Below are positions 55,201 to 63,835 of a stretch of DNA of 64,000 nt, in pieces. Every line of letters begins with the position of its first letter. Positions within the stretch are counted from its first letter, which is position 1. Source of the DNA: an uncultured Pseudomonadales bacterium. GTDB lineage: Bacteria > Pseudomonadota > Gammaproteobacteria > Pseudomonadales > Porticoccaceae. Under the pieces are notes generated by a model. It saw only the letters and a program-made list of their open reading frames with translations, made no database searches and had not been told where the DNA came from. The translations under genes and the position numbers were made by a program. The stretch lies in assembly GCA_943788875.1 (NCBI GenBank), contig CALSSA010000008.1:115743-179742 (forward strand), given 5' to 3'.

Positions 55201-56059
55201 ATGACCATTGCGTTTTTAGATGGCGAGTTTTTGCCCTTGGAAGAAGCCCGAATATCCCCGCTGGACAGAGGCTTTCTGTTTGGCGATGGCATCTACGAAG
55301 TAGTGCCCTCCTATGCTGGAAAGATGATTGGCTTTCGCCCCTCATATGGAACGCATGAGAAATGGTCTGGCCGCTGTAGGCATTAACTTAGACTGGTCCG
55401 AGCAACAATGGGTCGATATCTGTGATCGTCTGATCGCCGACAATGGCTCAGGCAATTTGGGCATCTATCTGCATGTCAGTCGCGGCGCTGATACCAAACG
55501 CTTCCATGGCTTCCCTGAGAATGTAGCGCCCACCGTCTTCGCCTTTGCCTTTGACATTGCCCCACCGCCAGTAGCAGATAAATCATTGGCCAAGGGCTAC
55601 AAAGTCTCTACCGCACGAGATCTGCGCTGGGAGCGCTGCCATATCAAATCCACTGCACTGCTGGGCAATGTGATGCATTTCCAACAGAGTTACGAAAAAG
55701 GCCACAGCGAAACACTGCTATTTAATGCCAACAACGAACTGACCGAAGCCAGCGCCTGCAATGCCTTTATCGTCAAAAATGCTGTGGTGATTACGCCACC
55801 TCTGGATAACCAGCTACTGCCGGGCATCACCCGCCATATGGTGATTGATGTACTACGCAAAGACGGCAATATTCAGGTGCAAGAGCGCACCGTGACTATG
55901 GATGAGGTTCACAGTGCCGACGAAGTCTGGATCACCAGCTCATCCAAAGAAATTGCACCAGTAATCGAGATCGACGGTAACCCTGTGGGCAATGGTCAGG
56001 TTGGAGATATCTGGTTAGCGGCGCAAACCCTTTACTCTGCTGGCAAGCATAACTACTAG
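55201..56059 (+). pseudogene. dat: D-amino acid aminotransferase (class IV PLP), frameshifted
   Basis: The intact frame would be a ~285-residue branched-chain/D-amino acid aminotransferase. MTIAFLDGEFLPLEEARISPLDRGFLFGDGIYEVVPSYAGK is read in frame 1 to residue ~46; from about 55335 the family continues in frame 2 (PHMERMRNGLAAVGI ... RDLRWERCHIKSTALLGNVM, ELTEASACNAFIVKN). One extra C in the TTTCGCCCCTC stretch explains it. The family PLP-Lys is in HIKSTALLGNV. It would make D-Glu from D-Ala and 2-oxoglutarate. The track shows this as two ORFs. Confidence 0.85.
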
Positions 56060-56069
56060 ACTAAAGATT

Positions 56070-57170
56070 ATGTCCAGACCTACCAGAACTATTATTGACA
56101 TCCAGGCCCTGCGTCACAACCTCCAATGGGCGCAATCTCTTGCGCCTCATGCAAAAACCATGGTGATGGTCAAAGCCAATGCCTATGGTCATGGCATGGT
56201 CAAAGTAGCCCATGCCCTCAAGGATTTAGTGCCCGCCTATGGAGTGGCCTGTATCGAAGAAGCCAAAATCCTAAGACAGTCTGGTATAGAACAACCTATT
56301 CTCCTGCTAGAAGGCACCTTCTCAGCTGATGAAGTCAGTATTGCTGCGGAGCAGAACTTCTGGCTGATGGTAGAAAATCAGCCCCAGCTACAGGCCATTC
56401 TCAATGCCGATATAAGTAAGCCAGTCCATGTCTGGCTTAAAGTGGATACTGGCATGCACAGGCTGGGCCTGCAGCCAGAAGATGTAAGCGCCGCATTTAA
56501 CACCCTCAGCAAAAGCGATAATGTCGCGGATAAGATGGTGATCGCCACACACTTTGCCAGCGCAGATGATCTCTCTAATGATGCCACCAGCCAGCAAATC
56601 GATCAATTTACGCAGGTACTAGACGATCTAGACGCCGCAGTCGCGCCTTTGGAGAGCTTGGCCAACTCAGCCTCGGTGCTAGGCCGCCCGGACAGCCACC
56701 GAGATTGGAACCGCCCCGGCTATATGATCTATGGCGCATCGCCATTTAATCATCCCCAGGATAATGCCGATCAATTAAAGCCAGTAATGACATTGGAATC
56801 TGCAGTGATTTCGGTCAGACAGATTGCCGCCGGAGAAACCGTGGGCTACTCCGGAAAATGGCAGGCCCAGCGACCATCAACCATTGCCACTGTGGCTATT
56901 GGATACGGCGATGGCTATCCGCGCTCAGCACCCAATGGCACACCAGTGGTGGTCAATGGCATCGAATGCCCGCTAGTGGGTAGTGTTAGCATGGATATGA
57001 TTTCGGTCGATGTAACCGACCTGGATGCACAACAAGCAGTGGTCATTGGCGACCCAGTAGAACTCTGGGGCAAGCAACTACCAGTCAATAGAGTGGCGAG
57101 TCTGTGTAATACTCTGGGTTATGAACTGCTGACCAGAATGCCCTCCCGAGTGCCGCGTATCTATTGCTAG
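56070..57170 (+). CDS. alr: Alanine racemase
   Basis: PLP enzyme interconverting L- and D-Ala. 366 residues. PLP-Lys35 in VMVKANAYGHG, and the second catalytic Tyr in AGETVGYSGKWQAQRP; VGSVSMDMISVDVTDL is a family block. It follows the frameshifted aminotransferase by 10 bp, consistent with one D-amino acid operon. A second, housekeeping alr may exist elsewhere; that cannot be judged here. Confidence 0.95.
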   Translation: MSRPTRTIIDIQALRHNLQWAQSLAPHAKTMVMVKANAYGHGMVKVAHALKDLVPAYGVACIEEAKILRQSGIEQPILLLEGTFSADEVSIAAEQNFWLMVENQPQLQAILNADISKPVHVWLKVDTGMHRLGLQPEDVSAAFNTLSKSDNVADKMVIATHFASADDLSNDATSQQIDQFTQVLDDLDAAVAPLESLANSASVLGRPDSHRDWNRPGYMIYGASPFNHPQDNADQLKPVMTLESAVISVRQIAAGETVGYSGKWQAQRPSTIATVAIGYGDGYPRSAPNGTPVVVNGIECPLVGSVSMDMISVDVTDLDAQQAVVIGDPVELWGKQLPVNRVASLCNTLGYELLTRMPSRVPRIYC

Positions 57171-57180
57171 AGCTTCTGAT

Positions 57181-57657
57181 TTAGATATTAAGCTGAATCG
57201 CTGTCTCAGATTTAACATCCTCAATCACCACATAGGTATGGGTCTGGCTAATACCGCTAATGGTCGACAGTTTCTCCCCTAAAAACCGCTGGTAATGCTG
57301 CATATCAGCCACCCGTATTTTAATCAGATAGTCAAAGCCTCCTGCCACCATCTGGCACTCCTGCACCTCCGCAAGCCCCAGCATCTGCTGATTAAATAGT
57401 CGAATCGCTTCAGTCGTCGTGCTGGTTAGCTGCACCTCAATATAGGCACAGAGCGCAGCATTGGCCCTAACCGGGTCCAGCAAGGCCACATAGCTGGTAA
57501 TAAAGCCGTCTTTTTCCAAACGCTTAACGCGCTCCAAGCAGGGGGTAGGCGTTAAATTAACCTCTCGCGCCAGATCCACATTGGCAATGCGACCATTACT
57601 CTGCAGAGTATTTAAAATTCTGCGATCGGTGCGATCCAAATCAGCCACTGTTTTCAT
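57181..57657 (-). CDS. Lrp/AsnC-family regulator, probably of putA
   Basis: 158 residues from ATG 57657 (MKTVADLDRTDRRILNTLQ); the track start at 57684 is longer without better support. N-terminal helix-turn-helix (IANVDLAREVNLTPTPCLERVKRL) and a RAM domain (CAYIEVQL, GGFDYLIKIRVADMQHYQRFL). It is divergent from putA with a 163-bp gap, as PutR/BkdR-type Lrp proteins often are, and likely activates putA in response to proline. Confidence 0.9.
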   Translation of the reverse strand: MKTVADLDRTDRRILNTLQSNGRIANVDLAREVNLTPTPCLERVKRLEKDGFITSYVALLDPVRANAALCAYIEVQLTSTTTEAIRLFNQQMLGLAEVQECQMVAGGFDYLIKIRVADMQHYQRFLGEKLSTISGISQTHTYVVIEDVKSETAIQLNI

Positions 57658-57715
57658 ATTTACGCCTTTAAAAGTTAAAACCACTGTCAGAACAATAATC
57701 TATTTTTTGTAGTTA

Positions 57716-57734
57716 TGCAGAATTATTAACTGCA
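57716..57734. promoter_or_regulatory. Lrp-type box between the Lrp gene and putA
   Basis: TGCAG, nine A/T bases, CTGCA. The inner 15 bp CAGAATTATTAACTG matches the E. coli Lrp consensus YAGHAWATTWTDCTR at 12 of 15 positions. It lies about 60 bp from the Lrp start and 90 bp from the putA start. Confidence 0.6.
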
Positions 57735-57820
57735 ATAATCCCAATTTTGGAGACATATCCTAATATAAAAACTCGATAATGCCACATATTAACGAGACTT
57801 TATTTGTGGAGTAGCAAGCA

Positions 57821-60800
57821 GTGAACCAAACTCAATTACGGGACAAAATCCGCCGCGCTACTCATCAGAATGAGCATCAGGCGGTGACTCAGTTACTACA
57901 CAGCAACCCCCTTTCGAGTACAGACCGCGACAATATTTTGAGCGATGCGAGAGAGCTAGTAACCAATTGCCGCACCGACAAAAACAGCAGTGGCACATTG
58001 GATGCATTCCTGCTTGAGTTTGGTTTATCCAATGCCGAGGGTGTAGCCCTGATGTGTCTGGCAGAAGCCCTTCTCCGTGTTCCCGATGCATTGACTGCCG
58101 ATCGCCTGATCGCCGAAAAAATTCAAGGAGGTAACTGGGCTGTCCACAGCGGCAAGTCGGAATCCTTATTTGTAAACGCCTCCACCTGGGGGCTGATGCT
58201 TACTGGTCAGCTGGTCAGTCTGGATAAAGAAATCACGCAGAATACCAATCACTGGGTAAAGCGTCTCACCTCTACATTGGGCGAACCAGTGATTCGGGCC
58301 GCCGTAATGCAGGCAATGAAAATAATGGGCGGGCAATATGTGCTGGGTCGCAATATTACCGAAGGTTTAAAGCGCGGTACCAAGCACAATGATCCAGGCA
58401 CCAGATTCTCCTTCGATATGCTTGGAGAAGGCGCGCGCACTGAAGCGGATGCTGCGCAATATCTAAACGCCTACGGCACTGCCATTGATCAAATCGGCAC
58501 AACGGTTTCAGGGGATTCTATAACCTGCGCTAACGGCATTTCAGTCAAACTCTCCGCCCTGCACCCACGCTATTTCTTCGCCCAGCACCGGGCGGTGATG
58601 ACAGAGTTGCTGCCAAGAATTAAGCAGCTGTGCCTGCAGGCAGCCCAGTACAACATTGGTCTGTCTATCGATGCCGAGGAAGCCTATCGTCTGGATATCT
58701 CATTAGATATTTTTGAAGCACTGGCGAAAGACAAGGATCTGGAAGGCTGGCAAGGGCTTGGTTTTGTATTGCAGGCCTATCAAAAGCGCGCACCAGATAC
58801 GGCCAAATGGCTAATTGGTTTAGCTCGGCAAACTCGCCGCCGCATAATGGTACGGTTGGTTAAAGGTGCCTACTGGGATGCCGAGATTAAGCATGCCCAA
58901 GAACTCGGCCTTGAGAGCTACCCAGTCTTTACCCGCAAGCCCAATACTGATCTCTGCTACCAGCACTGCGCCGGTATTCTGCTGGATGCTCAGAGAGAAG
59001 TGTATCCACAGTTCGCCACTCACAACGCCTACACTGCCTGCATGATTTTGCATCTAGCCGGAGAGCGAGAATTTGAATTCCAGCGCCTGCATGGAATGGG
59101 TCATATTCTCTATGCACAGCTTAAGAAAAGCAGCGCCAACAAACAGCTTGCTGTGCGAGTTTATGCGCCCATAGGCAATCACAAAGACCTACTGCCCTAT
59201 CTGGTACGCAGACTGCTGGAAAATGGCGCCAATAGCTCGTTTGTGAATCGCTTTCTGGATCATCACACGCCGGTTGAAGAGCTGCTAGAAGACACCAGAA
59301 GACAGGTAACCAGCTCCTTCCCCTATCAGCATAAAATGATTCCAGAACCGGCGCAGATGTTTACGGTTGTCGGCGAAGAACGTAAAAATGCTACCGGCAT
59401 CGATTTAGATTCACCATTGGAGGTAGAAGCTCTGCTGAGCACAATGGCGCAAACCGATGAGCTAGCTTCCCATCCGATTATTAATGGTGAACCTCTGGTC
59501 GGTGAGCTTCACACGACCTACAACCCCGCAGATCAACAGCAGTTGATTGGCCATTATTCCAAAGCCAATGAGGCAGATATTCTACGCGCACTGGACTCCG
59601 CCCATGCAGCACAGCCAGATTGGAATAAGGCTGGCCATCAAGCACGCGCAGATATTCTCGACAAAGTCGCTGATCTGATGGAGCGAGACTGTGAAAGCCT
59701 AATGGGTGTTATTGCCATAGAAGCTGGAAGAACCCTAGGCGATGGCGTTTCAGAAGTGCGAGAGGCAGTAGACTTCTGCAGATACTATTCTTTACAAGCT
59801 AAGTCTTTACAAGCCCACTCACCAGAGAACATGGCAGGGCATGGCGTATTTCTATGCATCAGCCCCTGGAACTTCCCTCTGGCTATCTTTGTCGGCCAAA
59901 TTGCCGCCGCACTGGCCGCCGGCAATACGGTTATCGCCAAACCCGCTGCCCAGACACCAGCCATAGCAGCCTGCGCCATCAGGCTATTTCATCAAGCCGG
60001 GGTTCCAGGAGCGGCCCTGCAACTGCTGCTTGGCAGCGGCTCGCAGATCGGCAAACTATTAGTAGGCGACAATCGCATCGCAGGCATTGCCTTTACCGGC
60101 TCCACTGATACCGCCCAAAGTATTAACCAACAGCTCGCCCAACGCCCTGGCAGCCCTATACCCTTTATAGCCGAAACCGGCGGCCAGAACTGCATGGTGG
60201 TTGACTCCACCGCCCTGCCCGAGCAGGTCGTTGATGATGTCATCACCTCAGCGTTTCAAAGTGCTGGCCAGCGCTGCTCCGCCTTACGCGTGCTGTTTAT
60301 TCAAGAAGATATTGCCGATAACACGTTAAAAATGCTCGCTGGAGCCATGGCATCAATGATCGCCGGTGATCCTAGAGAGCTAGCTAGTGACCTAGGGCCA
60401 GTAATCGACCGCGGTGCTCAGAGCGAACTACAGACCCATATAGATCGCATGCTTAAAGAGGCCAGATTTATCGCGAAAGTCGAACTAGATGAAAGGAATA
60501 GCAACGGTAGCTACATAGCCCCCCATGTGTTTGAAATCGACTCTCTCGACCTGCTCACAGAAGAAGTCTTTGGTCCGGTGCTCCATGTGATTCGCTATTC
60601 ATCAGACCAACTAGGCTCAGTGATCAAGCAGATCAACAACACCGGCTATGGCCTCACGCTGGGCATTCATAGTCGTATTGAAGCCTTTGCACAAACTGTT
60701 TATCTGAATACCATCGCTGGTAACACTTATATCAATCGCAATATGGTTGGCGCAGTAGTTGGGGTAAATTCCTTTGGCGGTCGCGGCCTCTCCGGCACTG

Positions 60801-61636
60801 GGCCCAAGGCTGGTGGGCCTAACTATTTGTTGCGTTTCTCTACCAGCGGCACAGCCAAAGTAGCTAAAAAGCCCTTAGCTGATAAAAAGCCCTTAGCTGA
60901 TAAAAAGCCCATAGCTAATAAAGAGCCCTTAGCTAATAAAAAGCCCTATGCGATTAACCTGCCAATAAGCAGTAACACAAAAGACCAAGCCACCCATAAT
61001 CTTGTCGTCCAGGCCACAGCCGCAGGCCCCCAATGGCAAACCAAAAACATAGATAGCCGCCTAGCCATACTCAGCCAATCCAACCCAGCATTTATCAACC
61101 AACTGAAACCCATAGTCCGAGAAAAACTGGCCAACCCCATCCAGCTACCCGGTCCCACAGGTGAAGATAACAAGCTCAGCCTGCAGAGCCGTGGGCCTAT
61201 GGTGTTGGTGATCAGAGAAGAAGATGCCTTAGAGGCCGCAGAGCGGCAAATCATCAGTGCCCTGCTGTGTGGATGCCCGGTTATTGTGGCGGCAGATAGC
61301 GCTCACCAGGCTGCATTAGAGAGTCTGATAGGCCGCTATCAACAAGCAGGCCTAACAAAACCACTACTGCAGCTAGCGCCCATGAAAAGCTTGGGCGACT
61401 TAATTCTAAATAACAACATCGAAGGTTTGATAGCCAATAGCCTAAATACAGATAGCACCGAACTGCGGCAAGTAATGGCTAAAAGGACAGGCAGTATTAT
61501 TCCATTGATTGAATGGCCTGAAACGGCTGAGGGCTTTAACTACCCCTGGCTACTTTGGTTTTTAAGTGAGCGCACCAGAACAGAAAATCTGGTGGCTAGA
61601 GGAGGCAATACGCAATTGTTTAACTTGGCGGAGTGA
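57821..61636 (+). CDS. putA: Bifunctional proline dehydrogenase / L-glutamate-gamma-semialdehyde dehydrogenase
   Basis: Oxidises proline to glutamate in two steps, membrane-peripheral. 1271 residues, GTG start behind GGAG. No ribbon-helix-helix repressor domain at the N-terminus, so it is a non-regulatory long PutA. PRODH barrel at about 180-480 (GEGARTEADAAQYLNAY, RLVKGAYWDAEIKHAQELG), ALDH at about 560-1010 (PWNFPLAIFVGQIAAALAAGN, AETGGQNCMVV, GQRCSALRV). A linker of five KKPLAD-type repeats at 1016-1045, then an ALDH-superfamily C-terminal domain to 1271. Regulated probably by the divergent Lrp protein. Confidence 0.95.
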   Translation: MNQTQLRDKIRRATHQNEHQAVTQLLHSNPLSSTDRDNILSDARELVTNCRTDKNSSGTLDAFLLEFGLSNAEGVALMCLAEALLRVPDALTADRLIAEKIQGGNWAVHSGKSESLFVNASTWGLMLTGQLVSLDKEITQNTNHWVKRLTSTLGEPVIRAAVMQAMKIMGGQYVLGRNITEGLKRGTKHNDPGTRFSFDMLGEGARTEADAAQYLNAYGTAIDQIGTTVSGDSITCANGISVKLSALHPRYFFAQHRAVMTELLPRIKQLCLQAAQYNIGLSIDAEEAYRLDISLDIFEALAKDKDLEGWQGLGFVLQAYQKRAPDTAKWLIGLARQTRRRIMVRLVKGAYWDAEIKHAQELGLESYPVFTRKPNTDLCYQHCAGILLDAQREVYPQFATHNAYTACMILHLAGEREFEFQRLHGMGHILYAQLKKSSANKQLAVRVYAPIGNHKDLLPYLVRRLLENGANSSFVNRFLDHHTPVEELLEDTRRQVTSSFPYQHKMIPEPAQMFTVVGEERKNATGIDLDSPLEVEALLSTMAQTDELASHPIINGEPLVGELHTTYNPADQQQLIGHYSKANEADILRALDSAHAAQPDWNKAGHQARADILDKVADLMERDCESLMGVIAIEAGRTLGDGVSEVREAVDFCRYYSLQAKSLQAHSPENMAGHGVFLCISPWNFPLAIFVGQIAAALAAGNTVIAKPAAQTPAIAACAIRLFHQAGVPGAALQLLLGSGSQIGKLLVGDNRIAGIAFTGSTDTAQSINQQLAQRPGSPIPFIAETGGQNCMVVDSTALPEQVVDDVITSAFQSAGQRCSALRVLFIQEDIADNTLKMLAGAMASMIAGDPRELASDLGPVIDRGAQSELQTHIDRMLKEARFIAKVELDERNSNGSYIAPHVFEIDSLDLLTEEVFGPVLHVIRYSSDQLGSVIKQINNTGYGLTLGIHSRIEAFAQTVYLNTIAGNTYINRNMVGAVVGVNSFGGRGLSGTGPKAGGPNYLLRFSTSGTAKVAKKPLADKKPLADKKPIANKEPLANKKPYAINLPISSNTKDQATHNLVVQATAAGPQWQTKNIDSRLAILSQSNPAFINQLKPIVREKLANPIQLPGPTGEDNKLSLQSRGPMVLVIREEDALEAAERQIISALLCGCPVIVAADSAHQAALESLIGRYQQAGLTKPLLQLAPMKSLGDLILNNNIEGLIANSLNTDSTELRQVMAKRTGSIIPLIEWPETAEGFNYPWLLWFLSERTRTENLVARGGNTQLFNLAE
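60866..60955 (+). repeat. In-frame 18-bp minisatellite within putA
   Basis: Five tandem units of AAAAAGCCCTTAGCTGAT, decoding KKPLAD, KKPLAD, KKPIAN, KEPLAN, KKPYAI. The first two are identical; the rest drift. Because the unit is 18 bp, copy-number change leaves the frame intact. It lies in the linker between the catalytic ALDH domain and the C-terminal domain. Confidence 0.9.
61607..61634 (+). repeat. putA 3'-end direct repeat, copy 1
   Basis: AATACGCAATTGTTTAACTTGGCGGAGT encodes the last residues of PutA (NTQLFNLAE) up to its stop. Matches 61896-61923 at 25 of 28 bases. Confidence 0.75.
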
Positions 61637-61708
61637 TGGTTATTTCTCACGAGAACCTATCACTTAAATAACTGACTATATATCGCTTCTCATCAATGAT
61701 CCCAATGA

Positions 61709-61891
61709 TCACCGGCGTATTACCAGGATCATTAACAAAAGTTCATACAGTGCGGACTCTTCGGCTAAATCCGGCAGGGTCTTCTCAAGCACATAGTCTT
61801 TGATGGACTTACCTTGAAGCGCCGCTGATGCTTTTAGGCGCTGATACTGTTTTGCGGTCTGCTTCACCCAATATGAGGGTGCTAGGAGCAA
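61709..61891 (-). pseudogene. Truncated ParD/DUF1778-like antitoxin remnant
   Basis: 60 codons reading TAKQYQRLKASAALQGKSI then KDYVLEKTLPDLAEESALYEL, the core of a type II antitoxin of the ribbon-helix-helix kind (inference from the motif KSIKDYVLEKTLP). The N-terminal beginning is missing and after YEL the frame turns into LLLMILVIRR and a stop, so it is degenerate at both ends. No intact toxin gene is adjacent. Another frame on the same strand continues NDPGNTPVIIGIIDEKRY, an unrecognised fragment. The whole 338-bp gap between putA and recQ is explained by this insert. Confidence 0.55.
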
Positions 61892-61895
61892 GGGA

Positions 61896-61923
61896 AATAC
61901 GCAGTTGTTTAATTTGGCGAAGT
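61896..61923 (+). repeat. putA 3'-end direct repeat, copy 2 (orphan)
   Basis: AATACGCAGTTGTTTAATTTGGCGAAGT, 289 bp after copy 1. Preceded by GGTGCTAGGAGCAAGG, which also resembles the sequence before copy 1 (GGTGGCTAGAGGAGG). It no longer ends in a stop at the same place and lies between the antitoxin remnant and recQ. Confidence 0.7.
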
Positions 61924-61974
61924 CATTATCTACTTCATCACTTTGTAGTACTCCATGTGATCCCTACCAGTTAG

Positions 61975-63789
61975 CTAACCAGCCTCCGCATAACGGCGGA
62001 GGATATCCAAAAAGTCACCGCCGTATTTCTCAAGCTTGCTATCCCCCACTCCATTAATGCGCAGCATCTCACCCGGCGAGGTAGGCATTATATCCAGCAT
62101 CTCTTTGAGGGTGGCGTCGTGGAAGATAACGTAGGGCGGCACATTGTGTTCTTCGGCGAGAAATTTTCTGCACTCTCGCAGTTCATCCCACAGCTCTTGA
62201 TCTTCGGGCAGTATCTGAGCTTTGCGTGCAGACTTGGAGCCTGACTTTTTGCTGGATGGTGCTTTAAGCTCTTCAATACGCAGATGCAGTGACTCCTCGC
62301 CTTTTAACACCGGCCTGCACAGGTCGGTGAGTTGCAATGCGCTGTAGCCCTCAATATCAACGCGCAACAGACCGCGCACGACCAGCTGTCGAATCACCGA
62401 GCGCCACTGGGCTTCGTGAATATCACTGCCTATGCCGAAGGTACTTAGTTGCTGGTGTTGGTGCTGCAACACCTTCTCTGTCTCTTTGCCGTGCAGCACA
62501 TCCATGACATGTATAGCGCCGAAGCGCTGGCCGGTGCGGTAGATGCAGGACAGTAGCTTCTGGGCGGCTTCGGTAGCGTCCCAGGTCTGCGGTGGGATCT
62601 GGCAGTTATCGCAGTTGCCGCACTGTTCCGGGGCTTCGTCAGCAAAGTAGTTGAGCAGTACTTTGCGGCGGCAGCTGGTGACTTCGCATAGACCTAGCAT
62701 GGCATCGAGCTTATGGCGCTCGGCACGCTTAAACTGTTCGGCGCCGTCGGAGTTTTGCGCCATTTGTTGCAGGCGCACTACATCTTGCAGGCCATAGATC
62801 ATCCAGGCATCGGCGGGCTGGCCATCGCGGCCAGCGCGGCCGGTTTCCTGATAATAGGCTTCAATACTTTTCGGTAGATCCAGGTGGGCGACAAAGCGCA
62901 CATCGGGTTTATCTATGCCCATACCAAAGGCGATAGTAGCCACAATCACCACTCCGTCTTCCCGAAGGAAGCGCTTCTGATGGGTTTGTCTAAGCTGAGC
63001 TGGCAACCCGGCATGATAAGGCAAGGCGTTAAACCCCTGCTGCGTTAGCCAGGCTGCCGTGTCTTCTACCTTCTTTCGCGAAAGGCAGTAGACAATACCC
63101 GCTTCGCTTTTACGCTGTTTTAAAAAATCCAGCAGCTGCTTTTTGGCGGTGGTTTTGTTAGCAATCGCGTACCGTATATTGGGCCGATCAAAACCACTGA
63201 TATAGGAATTGGCGTCCACCAGTGACAGGCGCTCGATAATTTCTTTTCTGGTGCGCAGATCGGCGGTGGCAGTCAGGGCAATTCGCGGAATACTAGGGAA
63301 GCACTCCTGCAGTAAACTCAGGGACAGATAATCCGAGCGGAAATCATGACCCCATTGCGATACACAATGGGCCTCATCAATCGCAAACAGTGCTAATTGG
63401 CAGCGCTCCAAAAGATCCAGCGTGTAGGATTGAATCAGTCTTTCAGGGGCGATATAGAGAAGATCCAACTGCCCCGCCAAGAGCTGTTGCTCGATAATAT
63501 GTTGCTCACTATGGGAGAGGCTGGAATTTAAAAAAGCTGCTTTAACGCCAAGCTGTTGCATGGCATCAACTTGATCCTGCATCAAGGCGATTAAGGGCGA
63601 GATAATCACACCAACACCGTCGCGCAACAATGAGGGAATCTGATAACAGAGAGATTTACCACCACCGGTGGGCATTAATACTAGGGCATTATTGCCGGCA
63701 CTAACATGCTCGATAATCTCGGCCTGATGGCCACGGAAACTATCGTAGCCATACAGGCTATGAAGAATATCTAGTGCATTTTGCGACAT
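61975..63789 (-). CDS. recQ: ATP-dependent DNA helicase RecQ
   Basis: 604 residues, standard RecQ. Walker [19 protein letters not shown] box [19 protein letters not shown], the zinc-binding region [23 protein letters not shown], winged helix, and a C-terminal HRDC domain ([21 protein letters not shown] ... [11 protein letters not shown]). Unwinds DNA in repair and recombination. The gene ends 51 bp from the orphan putA repeat. Confidence 0.96.
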   Translation of the reverse strand: MSQNALDILHSLYGYDSFRGHQAEIIEHVSAGNNALVLMPTGGGKSLCYQIPSLLRDGVGVIISPLIALMQDQVDAMQQLGVKAAFLNSSLSHSEQHIIEQQLLAGQLDLLYIAPERLIQSYTLDLLERCQLALFAIDEAHCVSQWGHDFRSDYLSLSLLQECFPSIPRIALTATADLRTRKEIIERLSLVDANSYISGFDRPNIRYAIANKTTAKKQLLDFLKQRKSEAGIVYCLSRKKVEDTAAWLTQQGFNALPYHAGLPAQLRQTHQKRFLREDGVVIVATIAFGMGIDKPDVRFVAHLDLPKSIEAYYQETGRAGRDGQPADAWMIYGLQDVVRLQQMAQNSDGAEQFKRAERHKLDAMLGLCEVTSCRRKVLLNYFADEAPEQCGNCDNCQIPPQTWDATEAAQKLLSCIYRTGQRFGAIHVMDVLHGKETEKVLQHQHQQLSTFGIGSDIHEAQWRSVIRQLVVRGLLRVDIEGYSALQLTDLCRPVLKGEESLHLRIEELKAPSSKKSGSKSARKAQILPEDQELWDELRECRKFLAEEHNVPPYVIFHDATLKEMLDIMPTSPGEMLRINGVGDSKLEKYGGDFLDILRRYAEAG

Positions 63790-63835
63790 ATTTGGGTTGC
63801 TTGTAGTTACTTAACGGTTAGATCAAGTTTGGATT

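Noticed and set aside
55331-55345. Programmed ribosomal frameshifting in the aminotransferase gene
   Set aside because: No recognised slippery heptamer, stop-adjacent signal or downstream pseudoknot; a simple 1-bp insertion in a C run is enough.
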